From Streptomyces fulvorobeus (GTDB lineage: Bacteria; Actinomycetota; Actinomycetes; Streptomycetales; Streptomycetaceae), in NCBI RefSeq assembly GCF_013167895.1, contig NZ_BLWC01000001.1, positions 3,162,001-3,226,000 on the forward strand: a stretch of DNA of 64,000 nt. The letters run 5' to 3'. This document shows, piece after piece, positions 10,000-18,345 of the stretch. The number at the start of each line of letters is the position of its first letter. Position 1 is the first letter of the stretch. A program made the translations under genes and the position numbers. The notes under the pieces are model-generated. The model saw only the letters and a program-made list of their open reading frames with translations. It did no database searches and was not told the DNA's origin.

Positions 10000-11076
10000 A
10001 TGGCAGGCTCAGCTCATTGTGAGCCTGAAGTCGAGGAGAGTGAATCCTTGCGGTCCGACGCCAACATCGCGGGACCGATGACCGATCCGGTCCCCGGTCC
10101 CCGAACCGAGTCCGCGGGGGACGGTGTTTCACGTGAAACACCGCCCCCGATGGACGACACACCCATCGGTCGTGCGGCCCAGCTGGCGGTCGAGGCCCTC
10201 GGCCGCGCCGGCGAGGGGCTGCCCCGCCCTGACCAGACGCGTGTCATGGTGGTCGCCAACCAGAAGGGCGGGGTGGGCAAGACGACCTCGACGGTCAACC
10301 TTGCTGCCTCCCTGGCACTTCACGGTGCCCGCGTCCTGGTGGTCGACCTCGACCCGCAGGGGAACGCCTCCACGGCTCTGGGAATCGATCACCACGCCGA
10401 GGTTCCCTCGATCTATGACGTCCTGGTCGACAGCAGGCCCCTCTCCGAGGTGGTCCAGCCCGTTCCGGACATCGAAGGTCTCTTCTGTGCTCCTGCCACC
10501 ATCGATCTCGCCGGTGCGGAGATCGAGCTGGTGTCGTTGGTGGCACGGGAGAGCCGGCTGCAGAGAGCGATTCAGGCGTACGAGCAGCCTCTCGACTACA
10601 TCCTCATCGACTGCCCGCCCTCGCTCGGTCTCCTGACGGTGAACGCACTCGTCGCCGGAGCCGAGGTACTGATCCCCATCCAGTGCGAGTACTACGCACT
10701 GGAAGGGCTCGGGCAGCTGCTGAGGAACGTCGATCTGGTGCGAGGACATCTCAACCCGGATCTCCATGTGTCGACGATCCTGCTCACCATGTACGACGGC
10801 AGGACCCGGCTCGCGTCACAGGTCGCGGAGGAGGTGCGCACGCACTTCGGTAAGGAGGTGCTGCGGACGAGCATCCCCCGGTCGGTGCGCATCTCGGAGG
10901 CGCCCAGCTATGGGCAGACCGTGCTGACGTACGACCCGGGGTCCAGCGGTTCCTTGTCGTACCTCGAGGCGGCCCGTGAGATCGCCTTGCGGGGCGTCGG
11001 GCTGCACTACGAGGCCCAGCATGCCCGGACGGGCAGTCAGACCAGCCAGCAGAGCGTTTCGGAGGGCATCCAGTGA
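10000..11076 (+). CDS. parA: Chromosome partitioning ATPase ParA
   Basis: ParA is a Walker-type ATPase that, with ParB-parS complexes, positions and separates origins; in Streptomyces it assembles along hyphae before sporulation septation. The deviant Walker [11 protein letters not shown] lies near residues 89-98, and [11 protein letters not shown] is the Walker B region. Start chosen at ATG 10000 ([11 protein letters not shown], 358 aa). That ATG has a weak ribosome site; a TTG at 10048 preceded by GAGGAG is a fair alternative. The frame is open further upstream through parS 1, which is probably not coding. A second parS is embedded in the coding region. The stop overlaps the parB start. Confidence 0.94.
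   Translation: MAGSAHCEPEVEESESLRSDANIAGPMTDPVPGPRTESAGDGVSRETPPPMDDTPIGRAAQLAVEALGRAGEGLPRPDQTRVMVVANQKGGVGKTTSTVNLAASLALHGARVLVVDLDPQGNASTALGIDHHAEVPSIYDVLVDSRPLSEVVQPVPDIEGLFCAPATIDLAGAEIELVSLVARESRLQRAIQAYEQPLDYILIDCPPSLGLLTVNALVAGAEVLIPIQCEYYALEGLGQLLRNVDLVRGHLNPDLHVSTILLTMYDGRTRLASQVAEEVRTHFGKEVLRTSIPRSVRISEAPSYGQTVLTYDPGSSGSLSYLEAAREIALRGVGLHYEAQHARTGSQTSQQSVSEGIQ
10126..10139. other. parS: parS site 2 (inside parA)
   Basis: Perfect GTTTCACGTGAAAC inside the parA coding sequence, read as VSRET in the poorly conserved N-terminal extension of ParA before the ATPase domain. Confidence 0.93.
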
Positions 11077-12167
11077 GTGAGCGTCGTAGAGGGCTGGGAC
11101 GTGGGCTCGGTGCGCTGATTCCCGCAGCACCGCAGGAGCGACAGGTCGGGTCTCCGGCTGCCGGGCCAGGTGCGATTCCGGTGCTCACCGCCGACCGCGG
11201 TGTCGCCGCCGCGAAGGTGGTGACCACCTTGCCTGCCGCTCCCGTGGTGCCGGAGCCGAGCTCCGCGGGCACCGAGCCGGACGTTGCGGCCGAGATGAGG
11301 GATGCGGCGGGGGCCTACTTCGCCGAGGTTCTTCTGGGATCGATCACGCCCAACCCTCGGCAGCCGCGTGAGGTGTTCGACGAGGACGCTCTCGCCGAGC
11401 TGGTCACCTCGATCAAGGAGGTGGGTCTCCTTCAGCCCGTCGTGGTGCGCAAGGTCGCGGAGGACCGCTACGAGCTCATCATGGGTGAGCGGCGATGGAG
11501 GGCCTGCCGGGAGGCGGGCCTGGAGCGGATTCCCGCGATCGTGCGGGCGACCGACGACGAGAAGCTGCTGCTCGACGCGCTGCTGGAGAACCTGCACCGG
11601 GCCCAGCTGAACCCTCTGGAGGAGGCTGCGGCGTACGACCAGCTGCTGAAGGACTTCAAGTGCACGCACGACCAGCTGGCTGACCGGATCGGCCGGTCCC
11701 GTCCGCAGGTCTCCAACACGTTGCGTCTTCTGCGGCTCTCCCCGCCGGTGCAGCGCAGGGTCGCGGCGGGTGTGCTGTCGGCCGGGCACGCGCGGGCGCT
11801 GCTGTCGGTGGATGACTCCGAGGAGCAGGACCGGCTTGCCCACCGCATCGTCGCCGAGGGACTGTCGGTGCGGGCGGTGGAGGAGATCGTGACCCTCATG
11901 GGGTCCAGCCCCACGAGCTCGGCCAAGCCCAAGGGGCCGCGGGCAGGAGGCCGGCTGTCTCCGGCACTGAGTGATCTGGCGACCCGGCTCTCGGACCGTT
12001 TCGAGACGCGGGTTAAGGTCGATCTCGGTCAGAAGAAGGGCAAGATCGTCGTCGAGTTCGCCTCGATGGAGGACTTGGACCGCATCCTCGGCAGCCTGGC
12101 GCCGGGTGAGGGGCGCGTGCTGGACCGGGTGCTCTCCGAAGAGCCCGGCGAAGGCGACGAGGACTGA
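11073..12167 (+). CDS. parB: Chromosome partitioning protein ParB
   Basis: ParB loads on parS, hydrolyses CTP and spreads as a clamp, forming the segregation complex near oriC. Start at GTG 11073 overlaps the parA stop by four bases. Of 364 residues, the N-terminus [14 protein letters not shown] is the ParA-contact peptide. The CTP/spreading domain includes NPRQPRE near 94 and GERRWRA near 138. A helix-turn-helix follows near 190-220 ([20 protein letters not shown]) and a C-terminal dimerisation domain closes the protein. Its ten putative targets in this window are listed separately. Confidence 0.96.
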   Translation: MSERRRGLGRGLGALIPAAPQERQVGSPAAGPGAIPVLTADRGVAAAKVVTTLPAAPVVPEPSSAGTEPDVAAEMRDAAGAYFAEVLLGSITPNPRQPREVFDEDALAELVTSIKEVGLLQPVVVRKVAEDRYELIMGERRWRACREAGLERIPAIVRATDDEKLLLDALLENLHRAQLNPLEEAAAYDQLLKDFKCTHDQLADRIGRSRPQVSNTLRLLRLSPPVQRRVAAGVLSAGHARALLSVDDSEEQDRLAHRIVAEGLSVRAVEEIVTLMGSSPTSSAKPKGPRAGGRLSPALSDLATRLSDRFETRVKVDLGQKKGKIVVEFASMEDLDRILGSLAPGEGRVLDRVLSEEPGEGDED

Positions 12168-12184
12168 TCCCCGATCGAACGGAG

Positions 12185-12225
12185 GGCGGGCCGTTGTCCA
12201 GGCGTTTACCGGACCACGGCCCGCC
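12185..12225 (+). terminator. Terminator after parB
   Basis: Arms 12185-12199 and 12211-12225 (15 bases, one mismatch) are followed by TTTGCTC. The remaining gap to the next gene (12226-12469) holds nothing I can support; an overlapping open frame is discussed under rejected items. Confidence 0.8.
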
Positions 12226-12469
12226 TTTGCTCTCTCCCGGTTTCGGTGACACGTCTGGGTGGATACGATGCGTTCTGGTATGGGCGCACCCATTCTGATG
12301 CCGCCTCGGAGGAGGTCGCGGGTATGCGAACAGTGAGCCGTGGCCGGCTGGTGACGGTCGCCTTGGGCTTGGGGGCCGTCGGAGGGTTCTTCGGCAGCCT
12401 GCTTCGCGAACGGAGTGCGCTGGCAGCCGCACATGATGCGGCGGGCGAAGGAAGTGAGGAACCGCCTTC

Positions 12470-13087
12470 ATGGGGCGACGGCTCGTACCGCTCACCTTGG
12501 ACAACCTTCCGGATCTCCCCGGACGCTGCCGCTCGTGTGTCTTCTGGGAGCTTGACCCGGTCAGCGGGGAAGCTGCGGTAAAGGCGGGCAGACCCGAGCT
12601 GGAGAAGGAAGCCTGGATCTCCGCGGTGCTGCTGGAGTGGGGATCCTGTGGCCGGGTCGTCTACGTGGACGACGTCCCGGCCGGTTACGTTCTCTACGCA
12701 CCCCCCGCGTACGTGCCCCGTGCGACAGCCTTCCCCACCAGCCCGGTATCGCCGGATGCCGTGCAACTGATGACTGCCCTGATTCTGCCTGGATATCAGG
12801 GGCAAGGGCTGGGGCGGGTGTTGGTGCAGACGGTGGCGAAGGACTTGCTGCGACGCGGCTTCAAGGCGATCGAGGCGTTCGGGGACGCACGGTGGAAGGA
12901 ACCGGCGTGTGTGCTCCCGGCGGACCACCTGCTGGCGGTCGGCTTCAAGACCGTACGGCCGCACCCCGCCTACCCCCGCCTGCGACTGGAACTGCGGACG
13001 ACGTTGTCGTGGAAGGAAGACGTCGAGCTGGCGTTGGACCGACTGCTGGGTGCCGTCCAGAAGGAACCCGCTCTACGTCCTCTGTGA
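12470..13087 (+). CDS. GNAT-family N-acetyltransferase, function unknown
   Basis: The 205-residue product has the acetyl-CoA binding signature GYQGQGLGRVLVQ around residue 109, followed by the expected strand-helix pattern, so it is a GNAT fold. An N-terminal CRSC motif (near residues 20-23, CRSCVFWELD) is unusual for the superfamily and could bind metal. Start at ATG 12470 with GAGGA upstream. It follows parB in streptomycete origin regions, but the acceptor substrate is not evident. It converges with trxA across a hairpin containing parS. Confidence 0.85.
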   Translation: MGRRLVPLTLDNLPDLPGRCRSCVFWELDPVSGEAAVKAGRPELEKEAWISAVLLEWGSCGRVVYVDDVPAGYVLYAPPAYVPRATAFPTSPVSPDAVQLMTALILPGYQGQGLGRVLVQTVAKDLLRRGFKAIEAFGDARWKEPACVLPADHLLAVGFKTVRPHPAYPRLRLELRTTLSWKEDVELALDRLLGAVQKEPALRPL

Positions 13088-13101
13088 GCAGACCGGGAGA
13101 T

Positions 13102-13144
13102 ACGTGAAACGGGCCCGCCCCCAGGGGGTGGGCCCGTTTCACGT
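13102..13144. terminator. Bidirectional terminator between GNAT gene and trxA, overlapping parS
   Basis: Fifteen-base perfect arms at 13102-13116 and 13130-13144 (ACGTGAAACGGGCCC and complement) can be lengthened by pairing of the C-rich and G-rich inner parts. The right arm runs into parS site 3, and the left arm holds a parS half. Confidence 0.8.
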
Positions 13145-13149
13145 GAAAC
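13136..13149. other. parS: parS site 3 (convergent junction GNAT/trxA)
   Basis: Perfect GTTTCACGTGAAAC forming the outer right side of the terminator between two convergent genes. Confidence 0.93.
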
Positions 13150-13167
13150 AGAGAGAGGCGCTGGCTG

Positions 13168-13500
13168 CTACTGGCCGATGAATCCCTCGAGGTCGCGGAC
13201 GATCGCGGCCTTCGGCTTGGCACCGACGATGGTCTTGGCGACCTCGCCGTTCTGGTAGACGTTGAGGGTCGGAATGGACATCACGCCGTACTTGGCGGCG
13301 GTGGCCGGGTTCTCGTCGATGTTGAGCTTGACGACCTCGATCTCGTCACCGTGCTCAGCCGCGATCGCCTCCAGCGAGGGGGCGATCTGGCGGCAGGGGC
13401 CGCACCAGGCGGCCCAGAAGTCCACCAGCACAGGCTTCTTGCTGTTGAGGACTACTTCGTCGAAGGTGTCATCGGTCACGTTCTTCAGGGCGCCGGCCAC
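13168..13500 (-). CDS. trxA: Thioredoxin
   Basis: A small dithiol oxidoreductase that reduces protein disulfides and is recharged by TrxB. The active site WCGPC occupies residues 32-36, with cis-Pro in SIPTLNV further on. Start chosen at GTG 13500 because GGAGG lies a few bases upstream and the length (110 aa) is standard; the longer open frame upstream overlaps the trxB end. It follows trxB by 44 bases and is probably co-transcribed from the SigR-type promoter described upstream of trxB. Confidence 0.96.
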   Translation of the reverse strand: MAGALKNVTDDTFDEVVLNSKKPVLVDFWAAWCGPCRQIAPSLEAIAAEHGDEIEVVKLNIDENPATAAKYGVMSIPTLNVYQNGEVAKTIVGAKPKAAIVRDLEGFIGQ

Positions 13501-13544
13501 GGCGGCCTCCTTAACTTCGCGGGGTGTGGGTGGGGTGCCGTGGG

Positions 13545-14516
13545 TCAGACCGCAGGGGTCTTCTCCGGTTCGGCGAGCTTCTCGTCGGCGAGCGCGGCAA
13601 GGAATCGCTCGGCATCGAGTGCGGCGGAGCATCCGGTACCGGCGGCGGTGATGGCCTGACGGTAGGTGTGGTCGACGACGTCTCCGGCACCGAACACACC
13701 CGACAGGTTGGTGCGCGTCGAGGGAGCCTCCACCTGCAGGTAGCCCTCGTCGTCCAGGTCGAGCTGGCCCTTGAAGAGTTCGGTGCGCGGGTCGTGACCG
13801 ACGGCGATGAACAGCCCTGTCACCGGCAGCTCGGAGGTCTCGCCCGTCTTGGTGTCGCGCAGCGTCAGACCGGAGAGCTTCTGCTCTCCGTGTACCGCGG
13901 CGACCTCGCTGTCCCAGGCGAACTTGATCTTCGGGTCGGCGAAGGCACGCTCCTGCATGGCCTTGGACGCCCGCAGGGTGTCACGGCGGTGGACGATCGT
14001 GACGGACTTGGCGAAGCGGGAGAGGAAGGTGGCCTCCTCCATCGCCGTGTCGCCACCGCCCACGACGGCGATGTCCTGGTCCTTGAAGAAGAACCCGTCA
14101 CAGGTCGCGCACCAGGAGACGCCACGTCCGGAGAGGGCGTCCTCGTTGGGCAGACCGAGCTTGCGGTGCTGGGAACCGGTGGTGACGATCACGGCCTTGG
14201 CCCGGTGAACCGTGCCCACGGTGTCGGTGACGGTCTTGATCTCGCCCGTCAGGTCGACGGATACCACGTCGTCCGGGATGAGCTCCGCTCCGAAGCGCTC
14301 GGCCTGGGCGCGCATGTTGTCCATCAGCTCGGGTCCCATGATGCCGTCCTGGAAGCCCGGGAAGTTCTCCACGTCGGTGGTGTTCATCAGAGCACCACCG
14401 GCGGTGACGGCGCCCTCGAACACCAGCGGCTTCAGCGACGCACGAGCCGTGTACAGGGCGGCGGTGTAACCGGCCGGCCCGGAACCGATGATGATCACAT
14501 TGCGGACGTCGCTCAC
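13545..14516 (-). CDS. trxB: Thioredoxin-disulfide reductase
   Basis: An FAD enzyme that reduces thioredoxin with NADPH. It has 323 residues from GTG 14516. FAD motif GSGPAGYTA lies near residue 11, the redox pair CATC at 136-139, NADPH motif [10 protein letters not shown] near 155 and the second FAD motif [10 protein letters not shown] near the end. GGAAGA lies just upstream of the start. The order trxB-trxA and the promoter match the thiol-stress operon known in Streptomyces. Confidence 0.96.
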   Translation of the reverse strand: MSDVRNVIIIGSGPAGYTAALYTARASLKPLVFEGAVTAGGALMNTTDVENFPGFQDGIMGPELMDNMRAQAERFGAELIPDDVVSVDLTGEIKTVTDTVGTVHRAKAVIVTTGSQHRKLGLPNEDALSGRGVSWCATCDGFFFKDQDIAVVGGGDTAMEEATFLSRFAKSVTIVHRRDTLRASKAMQERAFADPKIKFAWDSEVAAVHGEQKLSGLTLRDTKTGETSELPVTGLFIAVGHDPRTELFKGQLDLDDEGYLQVEAPSTRTNLSGVFGAGDVVDHTYRQAITAAGTGCSAALDAERFLAALADEKLAEPEKTPAV

Positions 14517-14586
14517 GGGTGTCTTCCTCGTCTCTGCAGACTGCCTACTGCCTACTGGGGCCGGTTCAACGACTCTCACCCCACCC

Positions 14587-14613
14587 AACGGATCCTACGG
14601 GCCAGGCATTCCC
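14587..14613 (-). promoter_or_regulatory. SigR-type promoter for trxBA
   Basis: On the minus strand, GGGAAT (14613-14608) is followed after exactly 18 bases by GTT (14589-14587), the SigR consensus. It lies about 70 bases before the trxB start. SigR control of trxBA by thiol oxidation is established in S. coelicolor; here it is inferred from the motif. Confidence 0.85.
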
Positions 14614-14640
14614 GACGTGCCACGGCATTCGGCGCGGAGA

Positions 14641-15576
14641 TCAGGAGCGGGTGTAGGAGTCAGTGAGGAGCAGCGTGCCCTTTCCGGGAGGAGTGGCGTC
14701 CACGCAGCTCGCATCGACGACATAGGCGTTCACACGAGAGGGGTCCGAAGCGTCGGGCAGGACGACGAGATAGGCGTCGGTCCCCTGGTAGACGCCTTGC
14801 TCCACGGCCAGGGGCGGGGTGTTGCGGCCTGTGCCCTGCTGTACGCAGGGCGGCACGGCCGCAGCGTGCGTCCGCAGAGGGCTCGTGGGCTGGGAAGGAT
14901 CCGCTGAGGAACCCTCCGGGGACAACCCGGAGTCCGAGCTGGTCCCCCTCTTCTCGCCGCCCGGAACCCGCGAAGCTGCCAGCAGATCCTTGACGTGTCC
15001 TTCCAGCGTGTCTTCCGAGAACGTGCCCGCGCCCTGTCCCGCCGCACTGGAGCTGCTGTCCGCCATCTTCGAGGCCGAATCCGAATTCTGGGAGGGCCCC
15101 ATTGCTTGCAGCAGGAAGACGCTCATACCGATGACCGCCGCACCCAGCGCCGTTCCGAGCACGGCCAACCGGCGCCGACGACGGGCGGGGAGGCGGCTGG
15201 GCCCGGTCGCACCTCGTGGGCGGCCTGCCGGACGGTCAGCCGGAGAGGGGCTGGTGCCGGCTGACTCCTCGGCCGAGCCTTCTGTTTCACGTGAAACAGA
15301 AGGCTCCTCGGTGGGCGTGGCGGCATTGAGAAGGGCTTCGGCGGCAAGTGCGGCATCGATACGTCCGGCGACGTCATCGGGCATCCGTGCGGGACCGGGC
15401 AGTGTGCCGAGAAGACCGCGGATCTCTTCCAGTGACCTGCGCACGTCCTCACAGAGCCCACATCCCTCGATGTGGTCACGGAGATCCGCCGTGCGGGAAG
15501 TGGAAAGGAGTCCCGCAGTGAGGTCCGAGATCTCCGATACATCGGGGTGCTGGTCCATGTCAGCCGTGGAAGTCAC
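14641..15576 (-). CDS. Zinc-type anti-sigma factor, predicted partner of SigM
   Basis: A 311-residue, single-pass membrane protein. The N-terminal HIEGCGLC (HxxxCxxC) is the zinc-binding signature of ZAS anti-sigma domains. One TM segment follows the basic stretch PARRRRR (AVLGTALGAAVIGMSVFLL, near residues 140-158), then a long extracytoplasmic region. Its GTG start overlaps the sigM stop (GTGA), implying coupled translation and a sigma/anti-sigma pair. GGAGG sits 9 bases upstream. A perfect 32-base palindrome containing parS lies inside the coding sequence between the ZAS domain and the TM segment. The signal sensed by the outer domain is unknown. Confidence 0.85.
   Translation of the reverse strand: MTSTADMDQHPDVSEISDLTAGLLSTSRTADLRDHIEGCGLCEDVRRSLEEIRGLLGTLPGPARMPDDVAGRIDAALAAEALLNAATPTEEPSVSRETEGSAEESAGTSPSPADRPAGRPRGATGPSRLPARRRRRLAVLGTALGAAVIGMSVFLLQAMGPSQNSDSASKMADSSSSAAGQGAGTFSEDTLEGHVKDLLAASRVPGGEKRGTSSDSGLSPEGSSADPSQPTSPLRTHAAAVPPCVQQGTGRNTPPLAVEQGVYQGTDAYLVVLPDASDPSRVNAYVVDASCVDATPPGKGTLLLTDSYTRS
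15275..15306. repeat. 32-base perfect palindrome around parS site 4, inside the anti-sigma gene
   Basis: Both halves (15275-15290 and 15291-15306) are exact complements: GAGCCTTCTGTTTCAC and its reverse complement. In RNA it would form a 14-base-pair stem with an ACGU loop within a coding region. Confidence 0.9.
15284..15297. other. parS: parS site 4 (inside anti-sigma gene)
   Basis: Perfect GTTTCACGTGAAAC at the centre of a longer palindrome, read as VSRET in the protein's linker region. Confidence 0.93.
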
Positions 15577-16274
15577 GAGCGCCCACCTCCTCCCTTCGCA
15601 GCAGCAGGGTCACTTGCCCCTGCATCCCTAGGTCCCGACGCCGGTGGGACGGATGGCCCCCGCGTGCGGTTCCTTCCCCCGGTGCGATCCGCGCTACCCA
15701 TCCCATCACCGCGCAGGTGTGTGAGCAGGGGGACCAGTCTGGCGCGCCCGCGTGCGCATCGGCTCTTGACGGTGCCGGTGGGGACGTCGAGGATGCGGGC
15801 GGCTTCGGCGACCGGATAGCCCTGCATGTCGACGAGTACGAGCGCGGCGCGCTGCTCGGCCGGCAGCGTGGCCAGGGCAGCCAGGAGCTCGCGGTGCAGA
15901 TCATGGCGCTCGGCGGGCGCCTCGGCGGACTCGTTGGGCTCCATGAGCTGATCGAGCCGGTCGGCGTCGTCCACCGGGGTTGTCTTCCGCGAGGCGGCCT
16001 TACGCGCGCGGTCGAGGCACGCGTTGACGGTGATGCGGTGCAGCCACGTCGTGACGGCGGACTGGCCCCGGAAGGTGTGGGCGGCGCGGAAGGCGGAGAT
16101 CAAGGCGTCCTGCACCGCGTCCGCGGCTTCCTCGCGGTCGCCTAGCGTCCGCAGGGCTACGGCCCAGAGCCGGTCGCGGTGGCGCCGCACCAGCTCCCCG
16201 AAGGCGTCCGGTTCGCCTGCGACGTGCTGGGTCAGGAGATCCTGGTCGTTCGTCAGGCGAAGGTCATCAGCCAT
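15573..16274 (-). CDS. sigM: ECF RNA polymerase sigma factor SigM
   Basis: A 233-residue ECF sigma factor. Region 2 spans about residues 25-95 (ALRTLGDREEAADAVQDAL, FRGQSAVTTWLHRI) and region 4 about 130-185 (LPAEQRAALVLVDMQGYPV, VPTGTVKSRCARGRARL). Start chosen at ATG 16274 with GGGGGAT upstream. The tail after region 4 is Gly/Pro-rich and long for an ECF factor. It overlaps the downstream ZAS anti-sigma gene. The name rests on its position beside trxBA in Streptomyces, where this gene is called sigM; the regulon cannot be read here. Confidence 0.88.
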   Translation of the reverse strand: MADDLRLTNDQDLLTQHVAGEPDAFGELVRRHRDRLWAVALRTLGDREEAADAVQDALISAFRAAHTFRGQSAVTTWLHRITVNACLDRARKAASRKTTPVDDADRLDQLMEPNESAEAPAERHDLHRELLAALATLPAEQRAALVLVDMQGYPVAEAARILDVPTGTVKSRCARGRARLVPLLTHLRGDGMGSADRTGGRNRTRGPSVPPASGPRDAGASDPAAAKGGGGRS

Positions 16275-16485
16275 TGGAGCCACGATCCCCCTTCGTCGTC
16301 CACGACCGTACACCTATTCAAGCCATACTGTGCCGCAAAGTAAATGGAACAACTCCCGGCGCCCTGTTGTCGAGTTCCCTCCCCTTGTCCCCTGATGGGA
16401 AAGGCGGGGATTGAGAGTGATCCAGCCCGATTCGGTGGAGTTTTCCGATATCAGGCTCGTGGCTCCGCCGGGTGCTGTTCCGGTG

Positions 16486-18216
16486 CTACGGGGAGGTACC
16501 CAGGAAGGACACGTCGGTTATGGCTTGCTTGTAACCGGCCTGGCTGTACTGGTCGCCCTCCGCGCGCGGTGCTGCGGTGAGCCAGAGAAGTACATAGCGG
16601 GTCTTTGCGGGTTTCTTCGCCTGTAGTTCCGCCGTCGTCTCCGACGTCTCTGACGTGGCGATCTGCTGCATGGAGCTGACGGGTCCCACGGGCGCCAGCG
16701 AATCCGCGGCATAGAGCGAGATCGTGGTGTGGTCGCCTCCGTACCGGAGCCCGATGGAAGCGGCCGAGACATTCCGCGAGGAGCCGAGATCGTAAACGAT
16801 GCCGACGCCCTTCTTGAACGGGGCGAGAATGGGGCCGTCGTAATACGACTTGGTGCGCCAGAACGACGTGCTGTCCTTGTCGTAAGTATTGCCCACGCTT
16901 TCGGCGTTCTGCGGAGATCCGTCCGGAAAGAACTCCTGAGCGGAGTCAATGGCCAGCGGTTCGGTTGCCGCCTGTTTGTCATCCGCCTTTCCGCCGCCAG
17001 GGTTCGTCTGCGTGCTTCCGGGGCCGCCCGAGTGCTTGTCCCGGTCGAGGACGGTCTCCGCCAGCTGCCAGCTGGCCAGACCGAGCGCTGCGATCAGGAG
17101 GGCGGACACGGCCCATTTGAGGGCCCTGCCGGTGCGGCTCTGCAGAGGGGGCGGCGGAGCCATGACCGGCTGTGCCGCGTGGTGGGGCCGGGACGACGGA
17201 CGTCCGTAGGTGCCCTGCTGATAGGTCGTTCGCTGGTAGTCGGGCGGCGCGGTGAACGTCGGCTCCGGAGGCAGGATGCGTGGCATGGCCGCGACGGCCT
17301 TGGCCAGCTCGTCCGGTGTGGTGCAGGGCTGTTCCTGCCGGGAAGCGGTCGCGCCGTCGTTGGCGAGCGCCCGCATGGCGATCTCGGACAACCCGCGGTG
17401 GACGCCCGCCCGCACCTGGTCGGGGGCGATGAGCCCGACGCCCTTGGGCAGCCCTGACAGCCCGTAGGCATCGTTCTCGTAGGGCCAGCGATGGGTCAGC
17501 GCCGCGTAGAGCAGTGCGCCGATGGCCTCGGTGTCCGTGCGCAGCGGGCGGTCCACGGTGATGCCGCGCAGCGCGGCGTTCACGGCGAGGCCCCGGATCC
17601 GGTACTGCCCGGTCGAGCTGCGCAGCACCGCTCCCGGAGTGAGCCTCAGATGTGCCAGGCCCTCACGGTGGGCGGCTGCCATCGCCTGGGAGATCTGACT
17701 GACGAGCTGGTAGGCGTCGTGGGCCTCCAGCGGGCCGGTGGCCAGCAGAGCGGTGAGCTCGGTGGCGTCCGGGAGCCATTCGTGGACGACGTAGACGAGG
17801 TCGTCCTCCTCGACGGCGTCAAGGACCTGTACGAAGCGGGGGTCGCCGAGCAGAGCGGAGGACCGGGCGGCGGCCAGCACGGAGCGGGCTCGCGGATGGT
17901 CGGCGAGGAGGAGGTGCACCCCCACCGCACGGCGCAGCTTCTCGTCCACAGCGCGCCAGCTGCTGAATCCGTCCAGCCGGGTGACGCACTCCTCGAGGCG
18001 ATAGCGTCCGGCCAGTTTGTGGCCACTGTGCACGTCGGGCGCCTGCGGAATGGCCCGTGAGCCCTCTCGCCCACCGCCCGCTTTCCTGGCGCTCACGCCT
18101 GCTGTGTCCTGGGGTTCCGGGGTCCCGTCGGTCGTGGCCTCGTCCGCCTTGGCGGTCAGCGGCTCGTCGCCGCTGTTGTCGGCCACGTCGACGGCAGCCG
18201 TGCTACGTTCCGCCAC
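16486..18216 (-). CDS. Membrane pseudokinase with C-terminal discoidin-like sensor domain
   Basis: A 576-residue protein: disordered N-terminus, kinase-like domain about 70-315, Pro-rich linker, one TM segment near 367-389 (ALKWAVSALLIAALGLASW) and an outside domain resembling F5/8 type C folds (LAIDSAQEFFPDG... YDLGSSRNV). Catalytic residues are replaced: HRD appears as HLR in GLAHLRLTPGAVL, no DFG is seen (RIRGLAVN), and the ATP lysine position reads VGVHLL. So it is probably a scaffold, not an enzyme. It lies directly upstream of sigM and downstream of murJ. In mycobacteria a pseudokinase domain is fused to MurJ (MviN); here the two are separate genes, suggesting a role in controlling lipid II flipping. 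Confidence 0.8.
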   Translation of the reverse strand: MAERSTAAVDVADNSGDEPLTAKADEATTDGTPEPQDTAGVSARKAGGGREGSRAIPQAPDVHSGHKLAGRYRLEECVTRLDGFSSWRAVDEKLRRAVGVHLLLADHPRARSVLAAARSSALLGDPRFVQVLDAVEEDDLVYVVHEWLPDATELTALLATGPLEAHDAYQLVSQISQAMAAAHREGLAHLRLTPGAVLRSSTGQYRIRGLAVNAALRGITVDRPLRTDTEAIGALLYAALTHRWPYENDAYGLSGLPKGVGLIAPDQVRAGVHRGLSEIAMRALANDGATASRQEQPCTTPDELAKAVAAMPRILPPEPTFTAPPDYQRTTYQQGTYGRPSSRPHHAAQPVMAPPPPLQSRTGRALKWAVSALLIAALGLASWQLAETVLDRDKHSGGPGSTQTNPGGGKADDKQAATEPLAIDSAQEFFPDGSPQNAESVGNTYDKDSTSFWRTKSYYDGPILAPFKKGVGIVYDLGSSRNVSAASIGLRYGGDHTTISLYAADSLAPVGPVSSMQQIATSETSETTAELQAKKPAKTRYVLLWLTAAPRAEGDQYSQAGYKQAITDVSFLGTSP

Positions 18217-18345
18217 CGTCGTTCCTGCCTCCCCATCCGTTGAGCGATGCCAGCCGGCTCTGCACAGTCACGCCAATTGTGCCCACACTCCGGCCCTATG
18301 CACGACACGCGGTGTCGGGCGATGGTTGTGCGGCCGGGTTCCTCT

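Noticed and set aside
12246..12581. Possible small membrane-protein gene between parB and the GNAT gene
   Set aside because: It has one hydrophobic stretch but overlaps the GNAT start by 112 bases and shows no family match that I recognise; too weak to list.
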